Source: Nocardioides sp. 1609 (GTDB lineage Bacteria > Actinomycetota > Actinomycetes > Propionibacteriales > Nocardioidaceae). Taken from it: a DNA stretch of 64,000 nucleotides. Position 1 is the first letter of the stretch. The number at the start of each line of letters is the position of its first letter. Location of the stretch: NCBI RefSeq assembly GCF_004522105.1, contig NZ_SPUJ01000009.1:1-64000 (forward strand). The letters are read 5' to 3'. Of this stretch, positions 55,733-64,000 are shown in pieces. Made by a program: the position numbers and the translations under genes. The notes beneath the pieces were generated by a model, which worked only from the letters and a program-made list of their open reading frames with translations, did no database searches and was not told the DNA's origin.

Positions 55733-56071
55733 TCAGGTGGCCTTCGGTGCGGAGCGGGTCAGGTGGATGCCGAGTCGGTCGGCTTGCCGTTCGGCCGGCG
55801 TGCGTTGCTCGCCGAGCCACAGGTGCAGGACGTCGAGGGCGCCCGGGCGCAGGCTCACCGTGCGCACCCGGCCGTGCTTCTCGGAGGTGACGACGCCGGC
55901 GTCCTCGAGCACCCGGAGGTGCTGCATCAGCGACGGCAGCGCCATCGAGAAGGGCGCAGCCAGCTCCGAGACGACAGCCGGCGAGACCGCCAGCATCTCG
56001 ACGACAGCCCGACGGGTCGGGTCAGCCAAGGCACGGAGGACCGAGTCCAGCTCGCCACCATGGTTAGGCAT
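55733..56071 (-). CDS. ArsR/HTH-type transcriptional regulator
   Basis: A 112-aa winged-helix regulator: LADPTRRAVVEMLAVSPAVV, SELAAPFSMALPSLMQHLRV, LEDAGVVTSEKHGRVRTVSL. No metal-binding Cys set is seen, so it is unlikely to be a metal sensor. First gene of the operon with the DHFR/RibD-like and SRPBCC genes. TAGTTA lies five bases before ATG 56071, so the mRNA is probably leaderless, and a perfect palindrome overlaps the start codon. Confidence 0.9.
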   Translation of the reverse strand: MPNHGGELDSVLRALADPTRRAVVEMLAVSPAVVSELAAPFSMALPSLMQHLRVLEDAGVVTSEKHGRVRTVSLRPGALDVLHLWLGEQRTPAERQADRLGIHLTRSAPKAT

Positions 56072-56080
56072 GCGCCTAAC
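56063..56080. promoter_or_regulatory. Palindrome over the arsR start codon (probable self-operator)
   Basis: GTTAGGC-ATGC-GCCTAAC, 18 bp, perfectly symmetrical; the ATG at 56071-56069 lies inside. Occupation by ArsR would block both RNA polymerase and, if leaderless, the initiation codon. Confidence 0.75.
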
Positions 56081-56219
56081 TATGCGGCGGGAGCGGGTCG
56101 CCGTCAAGCGGCCACCGCGCCTGCCATGGACGTCGACGGGGCGACCGGTCTCGTCGAACCCCTGAGCCCATCTCGTGGCGTGGCCACCCACACCCGGTCG
56201 CGCGATCGCCCGCCGACGG

Positions 56220-57149
56220 TCAGGCCAGCCCGGGCCGCGGCGCGCGGCCGTCCATGACCTGGTCGACGACGGACCGCAACCACGTGTGCGCCGGGTCCGA
56301 CTCCCAGCGGAGGTCCCACCAGAAGGTGACGTGGAGCGGCTGCACGGCCCACGGGCACTCGAGGATGCGGACACCGGCAGCGGGGGCGAGTCGTTCGGCC
56401 ACGGCGCGCTGCATGATCCCGAGCCGGGTCGTGCCTGCGACGAGGAAGGGGACGGCGGTAAAGCTCTCGGTGAAGACCTCGACGACAGGCTCGACGCCGT
56501 GTGCCATCAGGGCGTCGACGTGCACCCGGAGTGGCGCGCCGCGGATCGTGGGGGCGACCCACGGCAGCCGTTGCGCGTCGGCCAGGGTCAGGGCATCGCC
56601 CACCTCGGGGTGCTCGAGGTCGACGACGCACACCCAGCTGTCCGACATCAGGCCGGTGCAGCTCTGGTTCGGCATCATCTCGCGAGGCGCGAACCAGCCA
56701 TCGGTGCCGGCGACGATGTCGTCGTAGGTACGGAAGGGCTCGACGAACGGTGCCACGAAGGAGAACGTCACTGCGGGCGCGTGCTCGTTGAGTGCTCGCG
56801 TCAGGCTCGGCGCCAGCGCGACCTGCATGGCCTCGCTCCCGGCGATGACGAAGCGCCGGGTGCTGATCAGGGGGTCGAAGGCGTCGATCGACCCGACGAT
56901 GCTCAGCCCGGAGCTGATGTGGTCGCGGACCCGGGGCGCCAGCCGCTCGGCCAGCGGGGTGAGCAGGTACCCGTTCCCGTGCCTGGTCAGGAGCTCGTCA
57001 CGGAAGTGGCGCCGCAGCCGCTGCAGGGCGTTGCTCATCGCCGGCTGGGTGACGCCCAGCCGACGAGCGGCACGGGTCACGTTGCGCTCGGTGAGCAGGG
57101 CGTCCAGGGCCGGCAGCAGGTTCCAGTCGATCCGACTGAGGTCGCTCAC
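56220..57149 (-). CDS. LysR family transcriptional regulator
   Basis: A 309-aa LysR regulator from GTG 57149, behind AGGAG. The HTH is RIDWNLLPALDALLTERNVT, ARRLGVTQPAMSNALQRLRR (residues 3-60). The C-terminal PBP-like effector domain (RRFVIAGSEAMQVALAPSLT ... FWWDLRWESDPAHTWLRSVV) is full length. The effector is unknown; LysR genes commonly control a neighbour, here perhaps the rhamnosidase or the ArsR operon, but the intervening sequence shows no clear LysR box. Confidence 0.9.
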   Translation of the reverse strand: MSDLSRIDWNLLPALDALLTERNVTRAARRLGVTQPAMSNALQRLRRHFRDELLTRHGNGYLLTPLAERLAPRVRDHISSGLSIVGSIDAFDPLISTRRFVIAGSEAMQVALAPSLTRALNEHAPAVTFSFVAPFVEPFRTYDDIVAGTDGWFAPREMMPNQSCTGLMSDSWVCVVDLEHPEVGDALTLADAQRLPWVAPTIRGAPLRVHVDALMAHGVEPVVEVFTESFTAVPFLVAGTTRLGIMQRAVAERLAPAAGVRILECPWAVQPLHVTFWWDLRWESDPAHTWLRSVVDQVMDGRAPRPGLA

Positions 57150-57275
57150 GAGGCTCCTATGCGGTGGGGCGGGAGAGGGGATCGCCGGAGCGATGAGGTC
57201 GCCGTCGCCCTGGGTCGCAGTGTCATCCTCGCGAGACTCTCCGGTCAACGTCGAGCGGACCCATGACCCCTCGAG

Positions 57276-57309
57276 CCGGTTGCGGTCGGACGGGTCCGAC
57301 CGCAACCGG
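57276..57309. terminator. Strong terminator after the rhamnosidase gene
   Basis: CCGGTTGCGGTCGGA (57276-57290) pairs perfectly with TCCGACCGCAACCGG (57295-57309) around CGGG, just after the stop at 57324 on the minus strand. Confidence 0.85.
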
Positions 57310-57323
57310 GTCTCGCGCGAGGA

Positions 57324-59960
57324 TCAGCGGCGGACGGTGAGCACGACGACCTCGGACCTGCTCGCCTCGACCTGCGCGCTGTCCTTGAAGACCAGCCGGA
57401 GGCGGTGCCGTCCCGGGGCGAGCTTGGGGAGACGTACGACGCGTCGCTTGCCGCCGGCGGCGAGGCTGACGCGGGCCCTGACCTTCGAGCCCTCCTTGAC
57501 CAGGAAGACCCCTCGGGGGTTGGCCAGACCGCGCACCGCGACCTTGGCGATGGCGACCGCACGGGTTCCGCGGTCGACGGTGGCCTTGCGCAGCTTCAGG
57601 GTCGCTCTCGAGGGGAGCTTGGTCGTCGGGGGCGTGACGGCCGGTGCTGCGGTGAACTCGTAGGTGCCCCCGCGCGAGACGGTGACGACGAGGTCCCCGT
57701 CGACCACCGATGCCGCGGTGATGCCGGTGGTCGGCGTGAACTCCTGGTGGGCCCACACGGTGACGCCGTTGACGGCGACCGAGGCGGTGGCCGACGGCAG
57801 CGGGATGCGGACCGTGCCGGACGTCGACGCCGGTGCTGCGAGGTCGAGGTCGAAGGTCGAGGCGGCGCGCTGCCACACGACGTCGATGGTGTCGCCGTCG
57901 GCGGTGGGGACGCTGCCCTGTGCCCACGTCAGGTCGCCCGGTTGCGGGGCGACCTCCCAGGAGGCGTAGCCGGGGTCGACGGGAGCCACACCGAGGACGT
58001 CCTCGGTGAGGACGTTGGTGATGCCAGCGCCCCAGCCGTGGGCCATGCTGTCGGCCGGGCGGAGCACGACGCCGTTGCGGTCGAGGAACTCCCAGGTGGT
58101 GCCGGTGTAGTACGGGCCGGTCGGGTCGACCTGCTGGCCCCAGTAGGTACGGGCGAGGTCGAGCCCGTCCTTCTCGGCGCCGGCGGCGAGTCGTCCCTGG
58201 ACCGTCCAGTAGTTGGTGAGGGGCTCGACCTCGTGGCCGTTGCCGTCGGCTCGGCTGGAGCCGCCGGCGATCTGGGTCATCTCGATCCCGTAGGGGGTCT
58301 CCGCGCCCTCCAGCGTCTTCAGCAGCGCCGCGGAGCGACCGTCCGGCACCACTCCGAGTCGGAGGGCGTTGGCGTTGGCGTCGGTCGCGATCGTGGCGGC
58401 GTTCGTCGGGATGTCGAGGCTCAGCGGGAAGGCGCCGAGCTCGTCGTTCCAGAGGTGGTCGAGCATGGCCTGCTTCAGCGCCGTGGCGTCGTCGGCGTAG
58501 GCCGCAGCCTTGGCACTGTCGCCGAGCTGGTCCTCGAACCAGCTCGCGCGCTGCAGGAGCTCGAGGTAGACCATGTTGTACTCGCTGACCTCGCCGGAGA
58601 GGGGCGTCTGCCAGTAGTCGGGCTCGGAGACGACGTCGACCAGGCCGCGCTCGTTGATCTTGGTCGCCTGGTAGGCGATGGCGGCCTCGATCTGACCCTT
58701 CAGGCTCGCCGCGAACTCCTCGTCGCCGGTGTAGCGCAGGTAGTCGATCGCCGACAGCGCGGTGTAGTTGGAGTAGCTGTCGGAGTAGTACATGAGGAAC
58801 GGCAGCCAGGTGGTCCCGGCCAGCCGGCCGTCGGGGCGCTGGTTGGCGAAGAGGTCCTGGATCGAGCCCTGGTAGTAGGAGCTCGCCTCGGGCCCGAACG
58901 CCTGGTGCGCGACGGGTCCCTGGATGACGATGTCACCGGACCAGACGCCGCGGTCGCGCTTGGCGCCGTCGAACATCACGTCCATGCTCTTGCCGGTCAC
59001 CTCGGCCGAGGCCATCGTCATGGCGTTGGTGTAGGCGCCGGAGTACCAGGCGCGGTTGAGGGTGTCGTCGCTGGAGAGGAAGTGGCCGGCGTAGTCGTCG
59101 GCGTCTGCGGCGTAGGCGGCGTTCGTCAGCCGGTTGGAGGAGATCGTGATGGTCCCCGGGGTCGTCAGCTGGACGGCCTGGAAGCGGAACCCGCCGTACA
59201 GGTTGGTGGGGGTCACGTCGCCTGCGGCCGAGACGGGGACGGTCTGGGTCGAGGTGAGACCGAATCCGCCGCTGTCGCCGACGATCTGGTCGGCCGACCC
59301 GGCGGTGACCGGGGTCCGGGCGTAGAGGGTGCCGTCGACGGGGGTGTCGATGCCGACCCCGGACCCGGTCGCTCCCGCGGTGCCGACCGAGGTGACGACG
59401 GCGGTCAGGTCGCCGACGTAGATCCGCTGGCCGACTCGGAGTCCCGCGGTGGAGGCCACCTTGATGACCGTGTCGCCCTCGCCGGCCTGCGTGGCCAGCG
59501 TGGTGGGTCGGTAGAGGCCGAACCGGGTCTCGCTGGTGCTGACCTTCAGGGCGACGTCTGTCGCGCCGTCCGCGGGAGTCACCGAGTCGGCGGTGATCGT
59601 GAACCGGCCGCTGTGGAGGATGCCCCAGTCCAGCAGGACGGTCGCCGGGTCGGCGGCATCGACCGTCGTCAGGGTCGCCGAGCCCGTTCCGTCGACGAGT
59701 GCGCGCGCGTTGGTGACCGATCCGGAGGTGTTCACCACCTTCTCCGCGGACTGCACCGCCTCCCCGTCGCCCAGCACGTAGTCCCGCCACTGCGCGGACA
59801 TCGGCAACCGCGCTGTGTCGGCGACCCCCGCCGGGTCTTCAGCCGCCTGGGCGGGCGCGGCAAGGCCGCACACGAGGAGGGACGCGGTTGCGGCGACGGC
59901 GATCGATACCGTCCTGCGCGGACGGCGCCCCTCGGGGTGTCCTTGCGAGAGATGGTGCAC
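57324..59960 (-). CDS. Secreted alpha-L-rhamnosidase-like (GH78-type) glycoside hydrolase
   Basis: An 878-aa exported enzyme. GTG 59960 follows GAGGAG; the signal peptide contains RRTVSIAVAATASLLVCGLA. After N-terminal beta domains (FTITADSVTPADGATDVALK ...), the (alpha/alpha)6 catalytic barrel typical of GH78 begins near DVMFDGAKRDRGVWSGDIV, with acidic residues in GVWSGD and DVVSEPDYWQTPLSGEVSE, and GWGAGITNVLTEDVLGV near its end. A beta-sandwich follows, and a Lys/Arg-rich carbohydrate- or wall-binding tail ends the chain. Hydrolyses terminal alpha-L-rhamnose from glycosides or polysaccharides. A LacI-type site lies upstream. No permease or rhamnose-catabolic gene is in the window. Confidence 0.85.
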   Translation of the reverse strand: MHHLSQGHPEGRRPRRTVSIAVAATASLLVCGLAAPAQAAEDPAGVADTARLPMSAQWRDYVLGDGEAVQSAEKVVNTSGSVTNARALVDGTGSATLTTVDAADPATVLLDWGILHSGRFTITADSVTPADGATDVALKVSTSETRFGLYRPTTLATQAGEGDTVIKVASTAGLRVGQRIYVGDLTAVVTSVGTAGATGSGVGIDTPVDGTLYARTPVTAGSADQIVGDSGGFGLTSTQTVPVSAAGDVTPTNLYGGFRFQAVQLTTPGTITISSNRLTNAAYAADADDYAGHFLSSDDTLNRAWYSGAYTNAMTMASAEVTGKSMDVMFDGAKRDRGVWSGDIVIQGPVAHQAFGPEASSYYQGSIQDLFANQRPDGRLAGTTWLPFLMYYSDSYSNYTALSAIDYLRYTGDEEFAASLKGQIEAAIAYQATKINERGLVDVVSEPDYWQTPLSGEVSEYNMVYLELLQRASWFEDQLGDSAKAAAYADDATALKQAMLDHLWNDELGAFPLSLDIPTNAATIATDANANALRLGVVPDGRSAALLKTLEGAETPYGIEMTQIAGGSSRADGNGHEVEPLTNYWTVQGRLAAGAEKDGLDLARTYWGQQVDPTGPYYTGTTWEFLDRNGVVLRPADSMAHGWGAGITNVLTEDVLGVAPVDPGYASWEVAPQPGDLTWAQGSVPTADGDTIDVVWQRAASTFDLDLAAPASTSGTVRIPLPSATASVAVNGVTVWAHQEFTPTTGITAASVVDGDLVVTVSRGGTYEFTAAPAVTPPTTKLPSRATLKLRKATVDRGTRAVAIAKVAVRGLANPRGVFLVKEGSKVRARVSLAAGGKRRVVRLPKLAPGRHRLRLVFKDSAQVEASRSEVVVLTVRR

Positions 59961-60432
59961 GGTTTCTCCTCTGCTCCGGGTGGGTGTGTCCGCACGGCGC
60001 CGGCGTGTCCGTCACCGACGAGCGACGAGGGCTCGGGTGGGGACGCCACGACGCCGCGTCGGACTGATCGGCTGTGGACACGCAGCCGGCGCGGCCACCC
60101 CATGTCGTACGACCGAGTGAATCGTTTCAGGTGGCGCTCGTCACTCTCGCCCACCGCGTGTGACTGACGCAACACATTGGCCGGATCGCACCCATTCCCT
60201 CTTCGTATACCCGGCTATGACCGCCCGTGCCACCGGACCGGACCGGTCGCCACCTGGTCCGGCTCGCTCGGAGCGAGCGTCGGTGAGAGTGCTGTCGGAC
60301 GCGTCGACACGTGCGGTCGGACCGGGTCCTGGCTCCGGCGAGACCACCACCTGAGGTTCGACGACGGTCACCGCGACACGTCCCTGATCGCTTGCTGACA
60401 GGTCGCTGACATCCGCCCGCCAGGATGCCGCC
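59961..60432. other. 472-bp divergent intergenic region, rhamnosidase and alpha/beta hydrolase
   Basis: No gene supported. It contains a LacI-type operator candidate (60118-60129). TATACCC at 60208-60214 may be part of a promoter toward the hydrolase. The remainder shows nothing I can name. Confidence 0.5.
60118..60129. promoter_or_regulatory. LacI/GalR-type operator candidate upstream of the rhamnosidase
   Basis: TGAATCGTTTCA, with TGAA/TTCA arms and a central CG, 10 of 12 symmetrical positions, as in LacI/GalR family sites. No LacI gene is in the window. Confidence 0.5.
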
Positions 60433-61635
60433 ATGACACGCATGACAACGCTGATCCGCCTCTCCGTGGCCGTGGTCCTGGCCGCCGCACTGCTGGCCGC
60501 GCTGCCGCTACCTGCCGGCAGTGCGAGCGTCGACAACCCGGTCCCCCCGGCCGTTCGGGTCTTCGACTACGACCTGGGCGACGGGGCCATGACCGTCGCC
60601 GGTTTCCACGCCATGGACCCACGTGGGATGCCATCGCCGGACCTGGCGCCCATCGAGCTGACCGGCCGGGTCTACGCCCCAGCGGACGCAGCCGGGCGTC
60701 GACTACCGCTCGTGGTCATCGCCCACGGCCTCTTCTGGAGCTGCGCCGACGAGGAGGCCGACAAGGTCGAGATGGGCTGGCCGTGCCAGGGACCCTTCAC
60801 CGGTATCGACAGCGACCGAGGCTACGACCACCTCGGCCGCACCCTCGCCGCGCGCGGCATGGTGGTGGTCTCGGTCGGCGCCAACGGCGTCAACGCCGGT
60901 GAGCTCGGCGATGTTGCCGACCGGGCTCGCGCCAAGGTCGTCTTCCGTCACCTCGCGATGTGGCGCGACCTGGTCGAGCACGGCACGGGCCCGCTCGTCG
61001 GCGCGTTCCACTCGGCCCGTACCGGCGCCGCCGTCGACCCGGACCTCGACGGTGCAGCCGACCTCCGCAACGTCGGACTGGTCGGGCACTCCCGCGGTGG
61101 ACGCGGGATGATGTGGGCCGCGGCGGAGAAGAACAGGGACAAGGTCCCCGAGGGTGTCCGGATCAGCGCCGTCTTCGGCCTCGCGGCAGCCGGGCCGCCC
61201 TTCATGGACAAGAACTTCCGGCGCGTCCAGGTCACTGACACTCCCCTGATGACCTGGTCCGGGACCTGCGACGCGACCGGTCGCGACGAGTACAACAGGC
61301 TCGCCCGCCGCCAGGGCAACCCGGTCAACATCGGTATCACCGTGCACGGCGCCAACCACAACAACCTCAACACCCGGTGGGCCGCCGGCGGCGGTGCTGG
61401 CGGCGAGGACGACGCTCTCCACCCGGCGGGCCACCCCGGACGCTGCACGGACGGATTCTCCGACGAGACGTCACGCACCCTTGGCCCCCGCGCCGAGCGG
61501 ACCGTTGCGGCTACGTACGTGCGGGCCTTCCTCGCCCGCTACCTCCAGCACGACCGGTCCTACGACCCCATCCTGCGTGGACGCGTCCACCCGGTCGCCG
61601 GGCTCACCCAGGTCGAGGTACGCCGATACCGTTGA
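60433..61635 (+). CDS. Secreted alpha/beta hydrolase
   Basis: A 400-aa exported hydrolase. Signal peptide LIRLSVAVVLAAALLAALPL, cleaved near GSAS. The nucleophile elbow is LVGHSRGGRGM, the oxyanion region LPLVVIAHGLFWS, and a His in ITVHGANHNNLN completes a probable Ser-His-Asp triad; an acid lies in WSGTCDATGRD. Resembles secreted lipase/chlorophyllase/PET-hydrolase-like folds; substrate unknown. AGGA precedes ATG 60433. Convergent with the histidine kinase gene. Confidence 0.85.
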   Translation: MTRMTTLIRLSVAVVLAAALLAALPLPAGSASVDNPVPPAVRVFDYDLGDGAMTVAGFHAMDPRGMPSPDLAPIELTGRVYAPADAAGRRLPLVVIAHGLFWSCADEEADKVEMGWPCQGPFTGIDSDRGYDHLGRTLAARGMVVVSVGANGVNAGELGDVADRARAKVVFRHLAMWRDLVEHGTGPLVGAFHSARTGAAVDPDLDGAADLRNVGLVGHSRGGRGMMWAAAEKNRDKVPEGVRISAVFGLAAAGPPFMDKNFRRVQVTDTPLMTWSGTCDATGRDEYNRLARRQGNPVNIGITVHGANHNNLNTRWAAGGGAGGEDDALHPAGHPGRCTDGFSDETSRTLGPRAERTVAATYVRAFLARYLQHDRSYDPILRGRVHPVAGLTQVEVRRYR

Positions 61636-61780
61636 GAGCCGCGACTGCGCCTCCGGTCCGCACGAGCGGGTCCGAGGTCGCTGATCTGGCTGTCTGGGTG
61701 CCGTCGTCCGAGCCTGGGGTGATCGTCCACACCGACCCCGGGGCCCAGGTCACCTCCGGATCGTGGCAGGCACTCGCACC

Positions 61781-63436
61781 TCAGCCGGGGATCGTGAGGG
61801 TCACCGTCGTGCCCTGACCGAGCTCGGACTCGAGCTGGACGGTGCCTCCGTGGTCCTCGGCGATGCGCCGAACCAGAGCGAGACCGATGCCAGAGCCCGG
61901 TATCGCCTGCGCGTGCACGGTGTGGCTTCGGTAGAAGGGATCGAAGACAGCAGTCTGCTCGTCCGCAGCGATGCCGAGGCCTGTGTCGGTGACTTGGAAC
62001 GTGACGTTGTCGTCGTGCGAACGCACCTCGAGCCCGACGGATCCGCCGTCGGGGGTGAACTTCACGGCGTTGCTCAGCAGGTTGAGCAGTGCTCGCTCCA
62101 GCTCCAAGGCGTCCGCCGAGACCACGAGGCCTTCGGCGACATCGATGGACGTCCCGAGATCGCGCCCGATCAGGTCTGGCTGGAGGCCCTCCCAGGCCAG
62201 GTCGACCAGGGCCATGACGTCGACGGTGGTTCGGACGCGGTCGCTGGCGGTGGCGTCGATGCGCGCCAGGTTCAGCAGGTCCTCGATGAGGTGGAGGAGG
62301 CGTCGACTGTTGCGGTCCACACGGTCGACCATGGCGCTCTGGGAACTGGACAGCTCGCCGGCGGCGCCGTCGGCAAGGAGCTCGGTGTAGCCGAGGATGC
62401 TGGTCACCGGGGTGCGGAGCTCGTGGCTCGCGGTGGCGATGAACCCACTGCGGGCGACGTCGAGGGCCTCGAGGTGCCGGACGACGATCTCCTGCTGTCG
62501 GACCGTCTCGCGAAGCAGGTGCTCGGTCCGGCGGCGAGCACTGACGTCGTCGCCGACGACGACGTACCCCTCGACTCCTCCGTTGACGTCCTGCACGACG
62601 CTGACCTGGACCGAGATGACCCGATGTGAGCCGTCGGTGGCCTCGAGGATCCAGTCCGCTGCACCGCCCGCGCCACTGTCGGCACCGGCGCTGGCGCTAG
62701 AGACGTCGGGTCGAGCGATCCGTGCGAGGTCTCCCAGCGTCCATGAGCCGACGATGGACGCGCTGTCGTGCTCCAGCGCGAGCACGGCCGCACGGTTCAT
62801 CATCGTCACCACCCCCTCGCCGTTCGCGAGGACGATCATGGTGTTCTCGGCACCGTCGAGAACGCTCAGGAGTCGCTGGTGGTCGAGCTGCGTCTCTCGC
62901 CTGCTCAGACCCAGGGCGATCTCGGTCTCGACGGCGGTCACCAGGTCGCCGAGCCCCGTCAGCTGGTCCTCGGTCCACGTGCGTGGCACGACGTCGACCA
63001 CGCAGAGCGCGCCGAGGACCTCTCCGTCCGGGTCGTGGAGGGGGAGGCCCGCGTAGGACACCACGCCGTCCTCCAGGACCGCCGGGTGCTGGGACAACAC
63101 CGGGTGGACCCGAGCGTCCTCGACGACGAGGGGCGCATCGTTGATGACGACGAACTGGCAGAACGAGTGCGAGATCGGCCGGTCGCGCAGATCGGAGTCC
63201 GAGCCGTCCGCACCGTAGACGCTGGGATGGATCTGGCGGTCCGAGGTGACGAGGGAGACGGCGGCAGTGGTGGCTGCCGTGGTCTGGGCCGCGAGGCGCG
63301 TGATGGAGTCGAGGGCCAGTCTGCGTCTCGCATCGATCAGCCCGGTCTTGCGAAGACTCTCCAACCGGTTCTTGGCCCTGAGCCTGCCGTCCCGATCGGT
63401 GAAGGTGAATGGGACGGTGACACTTGAGCTGGTCAT
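61781..63436 (-). CDS. Orphan sensor histidine kinase (GAF-PAS-HisKA-HATPase)
   Basis: A 551-aa soluble kinase. GAF at about 40-175 (ATTAAVSLVTSDRQIHPSVY; ISHSFCQFVVINDAPLVVED), PAS at about 190-310 (GAENTMIVLANGEGVVTMMN), HisKA with phospho-His in FIATASHELRTPVTSILGYT, then the ATPase: N box LERALLNLLSNAVKFTPDG, G1 VTDTGLGIAADE, G2 PGSGIGLALVRRIAEDHGG. No membrane span, so it senses a cytosolic signal, perhaps redox or light through GAF/PAS. No response regulator gene is adjacent. ATG 63436 lacks a strong ribosome site. Confidence 0.93.
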   Translation of the reverse strand: MTSSSVTVPFTFTDRDGRLRAKNRLESLRKTGLIDARRRLALDSITRLAAQTTAATTAAVSLVTSDRQIHPSVYGADGSDSDLRDRPISHSFCQFVVINDAPLVVEDARVHPVLSQHPAVLEDGVVSYAGLPLHDPDGEVLGALCVVDVVPRTWTEDQLTGLGDLVTAVETEIALGLSRRETQLDHQRLLSVLDGAENTMIVLANGEGVVTMMNRAAVLALEHDSASIVGSWTLGDLARIARPDVSSASAGADSGAGGAADWILEATDGSHRVISVQVSVVQDVNGGVEGYVVVGDDVSARRRTEHLLRETVRQQEIVVRHLEALDVARSGFIATASHELRTPVTSILGYTELLADGAAGELSSSQSAMVDRVDRNSRRLLHLIEDLLNLARIDATASDRVRTTVDVMALVDLAWEGLQPDLIGRDLGTSIDVAEGLVVSADALELERALLNLLSNAVKFTPDGGSVGLEVRSHDDNVTFQVTDTGLGIAADEQTAVFDPFYRSHTVHAQAIPGSGIGLALVRRIAEDHGGTVQLESELGQGTTVTLTIPG

Positions 63437-63701
63437 AGACGTCCATCTGCGTGGGGTCTCCCAGGACAGCACAGTCTGGGCCTGATCGCGGCTTCCTAGC
63501 GATGTTCCGTGAGGACCGGGGACAGGACTGGTCGCTCGCGAGGCAGAAGAGTGTCGCTCCCGGGCCGACGTGCTGCCACCGCAGGTTCGCTCAGTCCCGG
63601 TGACCCTCCGAGGGGCGCTGGACCATTTCGCTCGCTCAGACGCCGTGATCTGATCGGCACTTGCCCCGCGCGTGCGGCCGGATGCCCCCATACTCTCGAG
63701 G

Positions 63702-64000
63702 GTGAGGGAGCGACTCGCGGCGGTCGCCGGCCAGGTTGCCCGTGCCGCGGAGCACCGGGGCGCCGGCTTCGACCCCGCCGTGGCGGCGTCCCTCGCCGCG
63801 GTGGTGGAGGTCCTGTGCGAGGAGTACGGCGGCCTGCCCACCTTCGAGGACCCGTGGAAGGACGGGGCGGAGCCCGACCGGGCGAGCCTGCTCACCGACC
63901 GGTTCGGTCTCGACGGCCACGAGGTCCGGCTCCTGGTCACCGTGGCGGCAGGTGAGCTCGACCTCACCTTCGCCGGCGCCTACGACCTCCTCGGTGGTCG
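63702..64000 (+). CDS. N-terminal part of a probable AAA-type ATPase, cut by the window edge
   Basis: An open frame of 99 codons from GTG 63702 to the window end. It has TACTCT six bases or so before the start, so it may be leaderless. LLTDRFGLDGHEVRLLVTVA and ELDLTFAGAYDLL match the helical N-terminal domain ('L..rFGLs..E..LL...A.El....a.aY..L') that precedes the AAA+ ATPase in many actinobacterial ATP-binding proteins. The ATPase part is outside the window, so the assignment is tentative. Confidence 0.55.
   Translation, partial: MRERLAAVAGQVARAAEHRGAGFDPAVAASLAAVVEVLCEEYGGLPTFEDPWKDGAEPDRASLLTDRFGLDGHEVRLLVTVAAGELDLTFAGAYDLLGG

Overview
The window is GC-rich DNA (about 70% or more by eye) with GTG/TTG starts, leaderless genes, GAF-ANTAR and DUF3618 proteins, a class E sortase with an LPxTG substrate, ECF41 sigma factors and a LAL-type LuxR regulator. 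This points to an actinobacterium, most like a Nocardioides/Marmoricola-type member of the Nocardioidaceae; the genus is inference. I saw no rRNA, tRNA, CRISPR array, insertion sequence or prophage.

Layout. 1-3.6 kb: an envelope/stress-type cluster (holin-like tail, DUF3618, membrane protein, two DUF2382 proteins, one with a PRC barrel, and SRPBCC). 3.6-9.5 kb: a secreted lamin-tail/beta-propeller protein, then a cytochrome P450 divergent from a TetR gene over a 33-bp palindrome. 9.6-14.3 kb: signalling genes (triple-HTH protein, 7TM-PAS-degenerate GGDEF protein, two paired unknowns, a sigma factor fused to a zinc finger). 14.4-22 kb: a 2106-aa surface adhesin with six DUF5979 repeats and an LPATG anchor, next to its likely class E sortase. 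22-30.5 kb: two coupled GAF-ANTAR proteins, a small secreted BLIP-like protein, a LuxR/LAL ATPase, a delta-60/RTX repeat protein, TetR and GNAT.

30.7-52 kb is the most interesting part. It holds a three-gene pyruvate-dehydrogenase-type complex, two paralogous ECF41 (SigJ-type) sigma factors, three NDH-type flavoproteins, a solitary SdhA/FrdA-like flavoprotein, an NAD-dependent epimerase, RibBA, an unknown protein overlapping a solitary QcrB-like cytochrome b, an Rrf2 regulator and a zinc-ribbon protein. Reading the intergenic spaces, I find twelve sites of one architecture, [C/A/G][C/A]TCACA-like, then exactly 16 bases, then [C/G/T]GTC (CGTG in one). These match the promoter form known for ECF41 sigma factors (TGTCACA-N16-CGTC) and lie before both sigma genes and nearly all the listed operons. 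I read this as one autoregulated ECF41 regulon that controls a flavin-centred respiratory or redox module and its own flavin supply. A WrbA/alcohol dehydrogenase operon with its own TetR (35.4-37.8 kb) sits inside the island but lacks the motif. A frameshifted epimerase remnant lies at 51.4 kb.

52-64 kb: a NarL-type regulator divergent from a GlsB/YeaQ protein, a cupin, an ArsR-RibD/DHFR-SRPBCC operon with a palindrome over the arsR start, a LysR regulator, a secreted GH78-type rhamnosidase with a LacI-type site upstream, a secreted alpha/beta hydrolase, an orphan histidine kinase, and the start of a probable AAA ATPase at the right edge.
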